DNA of 64,000 nucleotides, from assembly GCF_032118995.1 (NCBI RefSeq), contig NC_092650.1:14506501-14570500 (forward strand). Direction: 5' to 3'. Each line of letters starts with the position of its first letter. Position 1 is the first letter of the stretch. The notes below the pieces were generated by a model. It did no database searches. It was not told the DNA's origin and worked only from the letters and a program-made list of their open reading frames with translations. This document shows, piece by piece, positions 25,001 through 32,834 of this stretch. The position numbers and the translations under genes are program-made. Source of the stretch: Asterias amurensis. Lineage: Eukaryota; Echinodermata; Asteroidea; Forcipulatida; Asteriidae.

Positions 25001-27533
25001 AGGCTTAAAGGCAGTGGACACTATTGGTAATTGTCAAAGACTAGTCTTCACAGTTGGTGAATCTCAACATATATAACAAACCTGTGAAAATTTGAGTTCA
25101 ATCGGTCATCGAACTTGCGAGATAATAATGAAAGAAAAAACACCCTTGTCATCACACGAAGTTGTGTGTGTTTAGATGGTTGATTTCGAGACCTCAAGTT
25201 CTACATGTGAGGTCTCGAAATCAAATTCGTGGAAAATTACTTCTTTCTCGAAAACTATCGCACTTCAGAGGGAGCTGTTTCTCACAATGTTTTATACCAT
25301 TACTCATCGCCAAGAAAGGTTTTATGCTATAAATTATTTTGAGTAATTACCAATAGTGTCCACTGCCTTTAAGTCTCCTTATGGCAGATTTTTTATGCTT
25401 ACGAAATTGAAGTCAAGGGTTCGGGTGCATGGTTTAAATATAATGATGATAGAAGGTTTGGCTGAAAATAATACTAACTGAGGTAAAATAATACTAACTG
25501 ATTAAAATAATATAATATCGTCTCAGTGAGACAACATTTATTTTACCTTTTTGTACAACTGATTTTTCGTGACTCTGCTGAAAACATCCTTTAGTTTTCA
25601 CTTATTTTCTCAAAAATGTACATGTAGCTGAAAGTTCTACAGGTAAATCATATTATAAACATGTTCATTCACAGTGAGTAGGGATTCATGTCATGGCAAA
25701 CTTCTTTGTTAAGCAAAAAGTAAATGGGGCACCAGTTGCAATGATGTACACTTTAAGGAATTTTGACAGATAACTGTTTCTGTAAAGCAAGATTTTGTGT
25801 GCGCTGAGCAAGGTTTTATGCTTACAGGCTTTATTATATTGACTCCTGAAGAAGAAGTTCAGAGAATTGCAGAATGATAAAACAAGATCATGAAAACATG
25901 AAAGTAAAAGGAGAGGTACAAATCTACATGTATGAGGTCCAGGATTTTTGTGTTGAATTATGTCAATCTTTGTGTCTTTTTGTAGAAATATATCTACTGT
26001 GGATGTGCAACTGGAGGAATAATTAGTAAGTTTCCTTTCATTTCTGTAAGTTGATTTGACAACCCCCTCCCCCCTCCCCATTGAAACTATATGTGCAACT
26101 AATGTCAAAGTCACGACTATTAATTGCTTAGTCGAGTCACAGCTACCAAAAAAAATCGTGCCGCCATGATTACTACAACAAAAGTTAAGACTGCTGTCAA
26201 GTGTTGGTGTCACTTACAACTATTCATGACAACATAATATACTTATAAAACACAATCAGACATCAGTCACACAATCCTTCAATCCTTTCAGCACAGAGTT
26301 TACCATTTTGCGCCTAGGGCAAATAATAAGCCGCAATGCATCTTGAAATTTAATGATTAGTAGCAACCAGCAATAGTGTCAAAGTCGCAACTATTTGAGG
26401 CGTGTCTGGTCGAGTAGTAAATTTCAGGCTACGTAAGTCTCATTTGCTTAGTAATATTCTTTCTTTTTTATTCTCAGTTTATGATGTCCTGACGGGAAAG
26501 ATCGTGAGGAAACTGGACGGACACAGAGAGTGTGTCCGAGACGTCTCTTGGCATCCCTTTGAAAACAACATCATAAGCTCATCGGTAAGAAAGAAGGGAT
26601 TCTAGATTAAAGAATATTAGTTTAAGTTTTACCCTTATACCGTTGTGTGTGTAATCAGCACTGTATAATACTCAGTACTTTCCCGAGTCCTGTGGAAAAA
26701 TAATCATAGGCATATTCGTCGGGTGGGATTAAAACCAACGGCCTTTGCAATTCAAAACTGACTGACAAGTGAGCGTACTAACAATGATATTGCTGGTCCT
26801 GGTAAGAAACAAGGATTTCAGTCTAAAGAATTTTAAGTTTTAGTTACCAGTACACCGATATGTGTGTTAGCACTGAATACTAAGTACTTTCCCGAGTTCT
26901 GTGAAACAAAATAAATCACAGGCATATTACTCCGCTGTGATTCAAACCCACAACCTCAGCATTCAAATTCGACTGACAGTGAACTGACGAACTGTGATAG
27001 TGGTCCTGCTGCCCAAGCACGACAAGTGTGCTGAACTAAAAAAAAGAGAGAGCTCGAGTCCGATGTTCTATCCGCTCGTCCACAGCAGCCACTCCATGGA
27101 GTGTTTATTGATTTGATAGCTGGAGGATGGAAATAAGATTGTTTGCTTCCATAAAACATTGATGAAATAAACGTTTTCGTTTGCACTTTTGCCCTTTGTT
27201 TCTTTTTCCTAACCCCAGGTACAATTTGTTTAAATAAGTTAATTATTATTATTATTATTATTATTTTTTATGTGATTTATTTTGTAAATTTGGATGGAGT
27301 TCTTAATGAATCCAGACCCGATTATGGTTGCTCATAAAATAATAATAATAATCATTATTATTATTACTATCCTTGTTTACCAGTGGGACGGAAGCCACGG
27401 CATGTGGGAGTACAACCGTGACGGTAATGGAGAATGGGAAGATGATGATTCAGACGATTCGGACGACTCAGGAAACGACGATGATATCTTCCATAGATTA
27501 AGGAGACCCAGGAGACAACCACAGAGGCTCTAG
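13062..27533 (+). CDS. DCAF11: DDB1- and CUL4-associated factor 11 (WDR23), 15 exons
   Basis: Exons: 13062-13279, 14146-14237, 17317-17348, 18490-18585, 19402-19466, 20297-20500, 21145-21188, 21725-21848, 21962-22019, 22608-22793, 23833-23986, 24584-24696, 25986-26025, 26478-26584, 27384-27533. All introns are GT-AG, phases agree, and the total is 1683 nt (560 aa; human about 546). The start at 13062 gives MGSR as in human and has A at -3 and G at +4. Landmarks are LLAYLMRSGQIRLV, RGNFSRGDLAMVS, KAFCGNYSKDG, LFSGGDDGMCKVWDRR, LITNSKDQSVKLWDLR, SLMTYRGHGVLYT and CVRDVSWHPFENN. WD40 repeats begin near residue 175. Two WDxR motifs (W344, W391) are the DDB1-contact type. The C-terminus is an acidic Asp/Ser run followed by a basic tail. 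DCAF11 is a CRL4 substrate receptor; in animals WDR23 controls Nrf/SKN-1 and SLBP turnover. Exon 1 contains a 36-bp tandem repeat. No canonical AATAAA is seen in the first kilobase after the stop. Confidence 0.95.
13105..13222 (+). repeat. 36-bp coding minisatellite in DCAF11 exon 1
   Basis: About three in-frame units encode SRQSNTASPPST, SRQSNTASPPST and SRQSNTATPPST. Units are nearly identical at DNA level, so the array is young or homogenised. It lengthens the disordered N-terminus before the conserved ELDYTELLAYL segment. Confidence 0.85.
13561..13670. mobile_element. Small foldback MITE (ACCCAGTTAA ends, family K)
   Basis: A 110-bp palindrome from ACCCAGTAAACAGC to TTAACTGGGTT. Arms contain GGCGC...TTCCTTTTTCAAAA and its complement. 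Related arms occur at 10146-10180 and 57087-57227. In DCAF11 intron 1. Confidence 0.6.
13850..13968 (-). repeat. tRNA-derived SINE head (family U)
   Basis: Minus strand: GGGCTAGAAAGCTCAGTTGG, TAGAGTGCCG, then GGTTCGAATCCCGCTCTTAC. This is a Val/Ile-like tRNA head followed by an AACAAAG...CCCC body. A shorter copy is at 27570-27663. D-stem mismatches and the missing acceptor pairing argue against a functional tRNA. Confidence 0.55.
14440..14615 (-). repeat. Family D repeat
   Basis: Reverse orientation copy: GGCTGTATGCTTCGTTTTTG at the left and CGTGAAGTATCAGGCCTGG at the right, with two GGGCACCAAGGCAA motifs. Lies in DCAF11 intron 2. Confidence 0.6.
14650..14752 (+). repeat. LINE-like 3' tail ending in a TAAA repeat
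   Basis: TACTGTTTGCCCGGAAGTAA is followed by (AAATA/AATA)n to 14752. A similar GTAAATTTGCCCGAATAAAT tail is at 60410-60435. The pattern matches non-LTR elements that end in short tandem repeats. No coding part remains. Confidence 0.35.
14935..16750. repeat. Eight-copy GTCATGGACATTAC motif cluster
   Basis: The core GTCATGGACATTAC occurs forward near 14943, 15122, 15310, 15345 and 16729 (last copies with minor variation) and reversed (TAATGTCCATGACG) near 16540, 16555 and 16576. The longer segment GCTAACGAGCGTCATGGACA (from 15113) is mirrored by TGTCCATGACGCTCGTTAGC (to 16598), so 15113-16598 is bounded by an inverted repeat. The interior has no ORF that looks coding. It fills most of DCAF11 intron 2. 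Confidence 0.65.
17569..17810. mobile_element. Foldback MITE, family P (GAGCCCAATTTCAT ends)
   Basis: A 242-bp palindrome. Both arms carry GCTAAGC...GAAATTTCTTCCTTGATAA and ACCAACCAAAT motifs, and the right end is TATGAAATTGGGCCC. In DCAF11 intron 3. It abuts a second palindrome at 17811. Confidence 0.7.
17811..17982. mobile_element. Foldback MITE (GGTTCATACTT ends, family I)
   Basis: A palindrome from GGTTCATACTTAATGCGAAT to CAGAAAGTATGAACCAGGC. The right half recurs at 24905-25004 next to another MITE, so this family also landed twice in DCAF11. Confidence 0.6.
18262..18437. repeat. Palindromic repeat with tRNA-like core (family W)
   Basis: Outer arms TACCCACACCGATGTGTGTC and its diverged complement (near 18410-18437) flank a GGTTTCAAATCCCACCC core like a tRNA T arm. 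Relatives: 26625-26790, 26795-27000 and 61760-61860. Confidence 0.5.
18677..19037. mobile_element. TTAA-type foldback MITE, family B
   Basis: Left arm AAAGACAGTGCACACTATTG and the family core TTCGAGACCTCAAGTTCT mirrored by GAGGTCTCGAAATCAAATTC. The right terminus is decayed. In DCAF11 intron 4. Confidence 0.65.
19824..20047. mobile_element. Foldback MITE, family E
   Basis: AATGGACCCTTCCCATGAAA to TTCATGGGAAGGGTCCATT, near-perfect pairing through GCAGACGCGCAATCGCGTCTGC. DCAF11 intron 5. Confidence 0.75.
20055..20262 (+). repeat. LINE 3' end fragment (CR1/L2-like)
   Basis: The start reads as SLLKTHLFEELLIF, the usual C-terminal tail of CR1-group reverse transcriptases (FKSLLKTHLF). A 3' UTR with GCGCTTAGAGAGGCTATTTG then ends in TTATTATTAG repeats. 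Sits just before DCAF11 exon 6. Confidence 0.5.
22086..22230. repeat. Partial family P foldback
   Basis: GCTCAATTTCATAGAGCTGC start with AAGCAAAAGATTTTG motifs and a degraded right end AAATTTGGCCCTGG. DCAF11 intron 9. Confidence 0.5.
22274..22595 (+). repeat. tRNA-headed SINE (family S) abutting DCAF11 exon 10
   Basis: Head CAGCAGAGTGTGGGTTCAAG and TCCTGGTCGTG, body GAGCAAGACACTTACTATA, then CACCACCCATTGGTCAATGG, then GCTTTGAGACGCCCTCCGAC near the 3' end. The tail TTATTGTTTGTTACAATG runs directly into the AG acceptor at 22607, so the SINE end is at or inside the exon 10 pyrimidine tract. Confidence 0.65.
23414..23805. mobile_element. TTAA-type foldback MITE, family B
   Basis: TTAACGCAGTGGACACTATT to GTGACCAGTGTCTTTAA. 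The arms pair around TTGATTTCAAGACCTCAGAT. DCAF11 intron 10. Confidence 0.75.
24075..24330 (-). repeat. SINE family S body, reverse orientation
   Basis: Contains CCCATTTACTCCTGGGTGGA, GAGAAGCAATTATAG and GTATCTTGCTCAAA, matching the body at 75-490. The tRNA head is lost. DCAF11 intron 11. Confidence 0.55.
24392..24548. mobile_element. MITE, family F
   Basis: TAGACCGTATTGAATAACCC and CATATTCAATACGGTCTAT form 15-bp inverted ends. Interior CGCCATCTTGTAGG occurs twice in opposite halves. It ends about 35 bp before DCAF11 exon 12. Confidence 0.7.
25006..25372. mobile_element. TTAA-type foldback MITE, family B
   Basis: TTAAAGGCAGTGGACACTAT to AGTGTCCACTGCCTTTAA, a near-perfect 367-bp palindrome centred on ACCTCAAGTTCTACATGTGA. 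TTAA at both ends. Confidence 0.8.
26625..27000. repeat. Two tandem family W copies
   Basis: Two successive units share ACCGNTNTGTGTG, AGTACTTTCCCGAGT and a tRNA-like GGGATTAAAACCAACGGCC / GTGATTCAAACCCACAACC core. They lie in the last DCAF11 intron. Confidence 0.5.
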
Positions 27534-27569
27534 AGAAGTAGCTCCAACATTACAAACAAAGGTTCTAAT

Positions 27570-28001
27570 ATTTTGGATTTTGGGGGTTGAACACAGAATT
27601 GACTCGAGTGGGATTTGAACAAACGTGCCAGTGCTCTACCAACTGAGCTATCTAGCCCTATAGGCTGATAGGTGGTGTACCTATTTTGTCAATATCTTTG
27701 TTCGGGGGTGCTAGTCAGAAGCCATACAACCGTTAACTGCCGTGTAGCCAGGGATCACACCCAAATTACGATACAACCTGGGAAGCGGCAGCCAGGGGAT
27801 CACCTGAAGGGGATGCGAGTCCCCAGTTACACAAGGCCTGAAGGCCCATTCAAGGTGTGGGCTTCAAACCAGCTATTTTTTCCAGGGGCCGATGCTACCT
27901 ACTCCGTCGCTGAAACAGGGTTACCCCCTCTACTGTCCATATATATGTAGGTTTGGGTATTATCCTTTGGCTGGTAGAGCAGAAAGTACTACCTCCCAGA
28001 C
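27570..28001 (-). repeat. SINE remains: family U head and family V body
   Basis: 27570-27663 is a family U tRNA-like head with an internal deletion (AACTGAGCTATCTAGCCC). 27690-28001 is the reverse complement of the family V body seen at 43617-43935 (AAGGCCTGAAGGCCCATTCA, GGTAGAGCAGAAAGTACTAC). It stops where a family B MITE begins. The DCAF11 3' UTR must run into this. Confidence 0.55.
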
Positions 28002-28002
28002 T

Positions 28003-28376
28003 TAAAGGCAGTGGATACTATTGGTAATTACTCAAAATAGTTATTAGCATAAAACCTTACTTGGTGAAGAGTAATGGGGAGAGGTCATTGTGAGAAACGG
28101 CTCTCTCTGAAGTGACGTAGTTTTTTGAGAAAGAAGTAATTTTCCACGAATTTGATTTCGAGACCTCAGTTTTAGAACTTGAGGTCTCGAAATCAACCAT
28201 CTAAACACACGCCATTTCGTGTGACAAGGTTTTTTCTTTTTCCACTATTACCTCGCAACTTCAACGACCAATTGAGCTCAAGTTTTCACAGGTTTGTTAT
28301 TTTATGCATATATGTTGAGATTGACCAAGTATTAACACTGGTCTTTGACAATTACCAATAGTGTCCAGTGTCTTTA
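28003..28376. mobile_element. TTAA-type foldback MITE, family B
   Basis: TTAAAGGCAGTGGATACTAT to GTGTCCAGTGTCTTTAA with ACCTCAGTTTTAGAACTTGA at the hairpin tip. Confidence 0.75.
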
Positions 28377-28784
28377 ACTGGTGGCTTTGGTTCAAACTGT
28401 AGCTGTGATGTGTCTCTAACTGGTTAAACCTTGGGTTGGAAGCTTATATAGGTCCAGGTGCAATAATCCATAATCAATAACTGATCAATAGTATAGGGGC
28501 TTGCAATTGAGTTCTCCAGCTGTTGTGACAAATCAGCTCAGTACACAAGGAAGGGATTTGATTTTTGTTTCATGTGATAGTTGTTGCAGATCCGTGTGAT
28601 GTTTGTTGACACATTTTTTTTGAAAAACAAGTTCTTCCATTTCAAATGCAAACTCTCAATGTCAGAATTTCGGAAGTACTTTTTGATACAATGTTACTGC
28701 AACGAAAAAACTCGGATTAAACTTTCTGATTTGACCCCGAGTTTTGTATAATTATAAGACCCAGCTAGCATTTAATCTTTGAAT

Positions 28785-28940
28785 GTGTTGAAAGGGCAAG
28801 GCAAGTTTCATTTTGCAAAGGGCACTTCCATTGGAAAATCTTAAAGTCAATGGGAAACTTTTGAAGGGCACCAAGGCAAACACAAGGGGCAACAGATCGG
28901 AGGTCATGGCCCCCGTGGCGTGCGTGTAATTTAAGGCCTG
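28785..28940 (-). repeat. Family D repeat
   Basis: AAAGGGCAAGGCAAGTTTCA, GGGCACCAAGGCAAACACAA and GTGTAATTTAAGGCCTG. Left part decayed. Confidence 0.5.
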
Positions 28941-29051
28941 ATAACACGATTGCAGTTTGAAGTACACATGTACAGCACAGGAAAAAGCAGTCAATATTTG
29001 TTTTATAACAACCCATACTGTACATACATCATGTAGAAATCAAGGTACCAT

Positions 29052-30345
29052 AAAATACACTGGACACTATTGGTAATTGTCAAAGACTAGCCTTCACAGT
29101 TGGTGACATGTATCTCAACATATGCATAAAATAACAAACCTGTGAAAATTTAAGCTCAATCGGTCGTCAAAGTTGCGAGATATTAATGAAAGAAAAAACA
29201 CCCTTGACGCACCATTGTCACACGAAGAAGTTGTGTGCTTTCAGATGCTTGATTTCTAGTGACGTGCGTGCAAGGGGTCAATATTGAGATATATACCACT
29301 ATATAAGTCAAACATACAAATTGGTTTCAATTTAAAGTTGTTTTATTATTTAAGTACAGAGACAAACACAACGCAACAGCACCCTCAAACGAGAATCATT
29401 TTGAACATTGAGGAAATATAATAATGTTACACTCTTGAAAGATTAGATTTTAGACTGTCTGGTTTGTTTCACATTTTGATTTTCAATACAAATTAACAAA
29501 TGTTTTATTAACTTTAATAAATCTGCTTCCTCTTTGAAGTACATGTATATTGAAGTTTAAATATAGTTTATAAAATCTTCCCTGTATCTGGAGTAGCGAA
29601 AGGGCCAGTATTTACTATGACGTGATCAAAGATATTTATTTAGAAAAATCTCCTTGGACACTATTGGTAACTACTCAAAATAATTGTTCCTTACTTGGTA
29701 GCGAGCAATGGAGAGATGTTGATAATATGAAACATTGTGAGAAATAGCTCCCTTTGAAGTAAACGTATGGTTTTCGAGAAAGAATTAATTTTCCACAAAT
29801 TTGATTTCGATCCTCAGAATTAGCATCTGAAAGCGCACAACTTCGTGTGACAATTAAAGCCATTGGACACTTTCGGTAAACAGTGTTGTCCAAAGGCCCA
29901 CAATTCGTGTATCACAACTTATAATATTTAAAATAACAAACCTGTGAACATTTAAGCTCAATCGGTCATCGGAGTCGGGAGAAAATAACGGGGAAAACCC
30001 ACCCTTGTTTCCGCACAATTCGCCGTGTCATGTGTTTATTAAAATAAAATCCGTAATTCTCGATATCGAGAATTGATACACGTACGTAAGTGTTTTAATG
30101 TTTTCTCAAAAAGTAAAGCATTTCATTGAATAATATTTCAAGAGAAGTATTTCGCCATTACCTTCTGTAAACCCTGTTAGTTGTTGGTAAATATGTGAAC
30201 TTTTATATATTTTTTTTTCTGTTTCGAAAGTGTCCAATGGCTTTAAACGGTGTTTTTTTATCTGACGACCAATTGAGTTCAAATTTTCTCAGGTTTAATA
30301 TTCTGTGCACATGTTGAGATACACCAAGTGAGAAGACTGGTGTCC
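29052..30345. mobile_element. Family B pieces with a nested family C MITE
   Basis: 29052-29268 is a left half of family B. 29652-29854 and 30247-30345 are the two sides of another B copy, split by a complete family C element at 29855-30246. That element begins TTAAAGCCATTGGACACTTT, ends GTGTCCAATGGCTTTAA and carries the tip CTCGATATCGAGAA. TTAA borders the inner element on both sides. Confidence 0.7.
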
Positions 30346-31046
30346 AAATTCTAATAAAAAAAAACTTTTAGGTTAATGGAATGGACTGTTCTAGGATATC
30401 AATAAATTTGATACTTTTTAATAATAACTAGGGTTTTGTTTTGAATCTAGACTTATTTAAAGGGCAAGAAAGTTGTACATTTTTTAAAACACATAGCAAA
30501 TCGTGAAGGCAAAAAGGAAGGATAATTCTGACATCTATGTACTAAATGAATGAAGTAGCTATAAATGAGAATAAACTTTGTAACGATACATGTGATGGTG
30601 CGGCCGTTGAACCAAAAAAAGCTAATACCCGTTTCATCAGACAGAGGTGCCAGAGACTCACGGAACCAATTACGTTAGGAGCGACTCTAGGTCGACCTAA
30701 ATACATTTTTGTTTTAGACAGGCGAACTGAACATATCAAAATGTACATTGGCTCCGCTCATGAAAAGGGCCACATCTGAAACCAAGGTGCTCCAGGGTCG
30801 TTCCAAACGACTGCAACAGTCAATCTTTCGACTTCTCTAGTCCAGTCGCTCCCAACTGTTGCAGACGTCGAACTGTTCATGTACTTGATTCAGTATTTGG
30901 TTCGGCGCAAAAGTTCAATTCAACTTTACACATGGAACAGAACAATTGTGTCAAATCATGAGGCATTGGTTTTATGAAACTTAGTGAAAGCACGTGCACA
31001 ACATTGGTTACAGAAAGGATGTAAACGTGTTCTCAGATTTGCGCCT
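30346..31046. other. Intergenic; one dispersed repeat shared with 59.65 kb
   Basis: About 30673-30890 matches 59640-59800 in reverse orientation (GGTCGACCTAAATAC, AGACAGGCGAA, GCAGACGTCGAACTGTTCAT). No gene is recognised. Confidence 0.4.
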
Positions 31047-31613
31047 AAAGGGAAGGTACACGTTTGGTGTAATTAATCAAAACAAATATTAACTTAAAAA
31101 CTGACTTGGTATAACGAGCACTGGAGAGGTGTTAGTATAAAACATTGTTTGAAACGGCTCCCTCTGAGGTAGCATAGATTTTGAGAAAGAGGTTATTTCT
31201 CACTAAAATAATAAAAGACTTCTAGCCAGAAGTCTTGTATTCCTATCTGAAAGCACACCAAATTGTCCAACAAGGGTGCTTTTTTTCTCTCATCATTTTC
31301 TCGCAACTTCGATGACCTGCCAATTCACCTCAAATTTTCGCAGGCTTGTTATTTTATGCTTATGTTGGGGTACACCAAGTGAGAAGAATGGTCTTTGACA
31401 ACGGACTTCCCATGAAATATGCTAATCACATTCACGCATGCGTACAGACCCTGTTGGTTGGCAAACGCCATAGAGTTGTGCACCCATTAGCCGTGTACAA
31501 AACAGCGCGATGTTCCCTCATTTTGCCAACCAAAACGTTAGTGCGCACGCGCTATGTGCAATTTACATATTTCATGGGAAGGGTCTATTACCAAAGGTGT
31601 ACTTTCCCTTTAA
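31047..31613. mobile_element. Family B variant with a family E MITE inside
   Basis: Outer ends CTAAAGGGAAGGTACACGTT and GGTGTACTTTCCCTTTAA. The family E palindrome (31403-31588) interrupts its right arm after GGTCTTTGACAAC. E lacks part of its central loop here. Confidence 0.7.
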
Positions 31614-32099
31614 CTTACATGTACATGATAGAGGCGGTCATGGTACACAAACTTCCCTCAAATTATTTATTTGTTTGAAATTACTTTGACAGTATTTCAG
31701 AAGTAAGCCTAAATAATTCCCTTAGATTACTGGATCATTACTGGTCAAGTTTTTAACAATTGAGCTGTTTTTATAAATAAAGATATACATTTGATAATTA
31801 CAAGAAGTACTCCTTCGTTGTCTTTGGTTTACATGAAGTTGGTGAAACGGTATAGTCTAAAATTATTTATTTATACAAAATAAATAAGTAATTTAATGAA
31901 TGATTTACATCATCGAGCTTAAGAGAAAGACGCTACTTTAACCCTGCAAGGAACATTGATTGAAAGTTCCAACGACCTGACATCAAATTTTGATAGGAAA
32001 TATTTACATGCATTCTTGTTTATTTTAATACAGATGATTAATTTGCACTTGGATAAAACATAATTTTTTGTATCCACTCAATGATGTAATGATTTGAAC

Positions 32100-32264
32100 G
32101 GGGCCCCAAGAAAATATTGCTTAGCAAAATGTGGCTTCTTTATCGCAAATTGAGTCGGGTTAAAACTTGATAACGAATTTTGGCTGGTAATCAGGTTCTG
32201 GTGATCAAGATGTGCGTGTGCTAAGCAAGTTTTCATGCTTACAGGCTTTGTGAAATTGGGCCTA
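32100..32264. repeat. Degraded family P repeat
   Basis: GCTTAGCAAAATGTGGCTTC at the left and GCTTTGTGAAATTGGGCC at the right, with GCTGGTAATCAGG between. Confidence 0.45.
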
Positions 32265-32659
32265 CGTTTTGTGTGAAGGCACTGTTGACAATGGTCGACG
32301 TCATATTTATGCAAGCCATAATATGTTCTTGTTTTTGTTTGTTGAAAAAAATATATGATGTGCCACGATTATATTGTGATTTTATATTAAAACAAGAACA
32401 AATTGTTTGGGAAACAAAAGAAAGAAAAATAAATGGTTTACATTAAACCAAAGTAAAACATTTCCTATATTGGAATCGTTGTTTGTATAAAACTTGTTTT
32501 TCAACTCTGACAGAATTTCAGGCGGAAATGTTTCTCTGGAAAAAAAAATTGTAACTGTATGCATTTTTCATCTTCTGTGAGCCGTCGCGTCGGGGGAAAA
32601 ACACACAGTGAGGGAGCCAATTGTGTCCTGTACATGTACATGGTTAGGTGTTTTGCATA

Positions 32660-32756
32660 AGGACACGTGTGTCACGACTGGGACTCGAACCAACACTCTG
32701 CTGAAACACCGGACTTTGAATCCGCCTTAACCGCTACACCATGACACGCTTATAGA
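32660..32756 (-). repeat. tRNA-Leu-like SINE head
   Basis: Minus strand: GTGTCATGGTGTAGCGGTTA, AGGCGGATTCAAAGTCCGG, then GGTTCGAGTCCCAGTCGTGA. It corresponds to the head of the element at 43617, with no body. The A box is altered (GTGTAGCGG), so I treat it as a SINE relic. Confidence 0.5.
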
Positions 32757-32834
32757 GGATCTGAATGTGTCTTTATTCGCCGCATGGCTTTTACTGTTTT
32801 CTTTTGATAAAATTCCCCCGCTCAAAGTAATAGT

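Noticed and set aside
25686-26213. 175-aa minus-strand ORF
   Set aside because: It runs antisense across DCAF11 exon 13 and flanking introns; composition is not protein-like.
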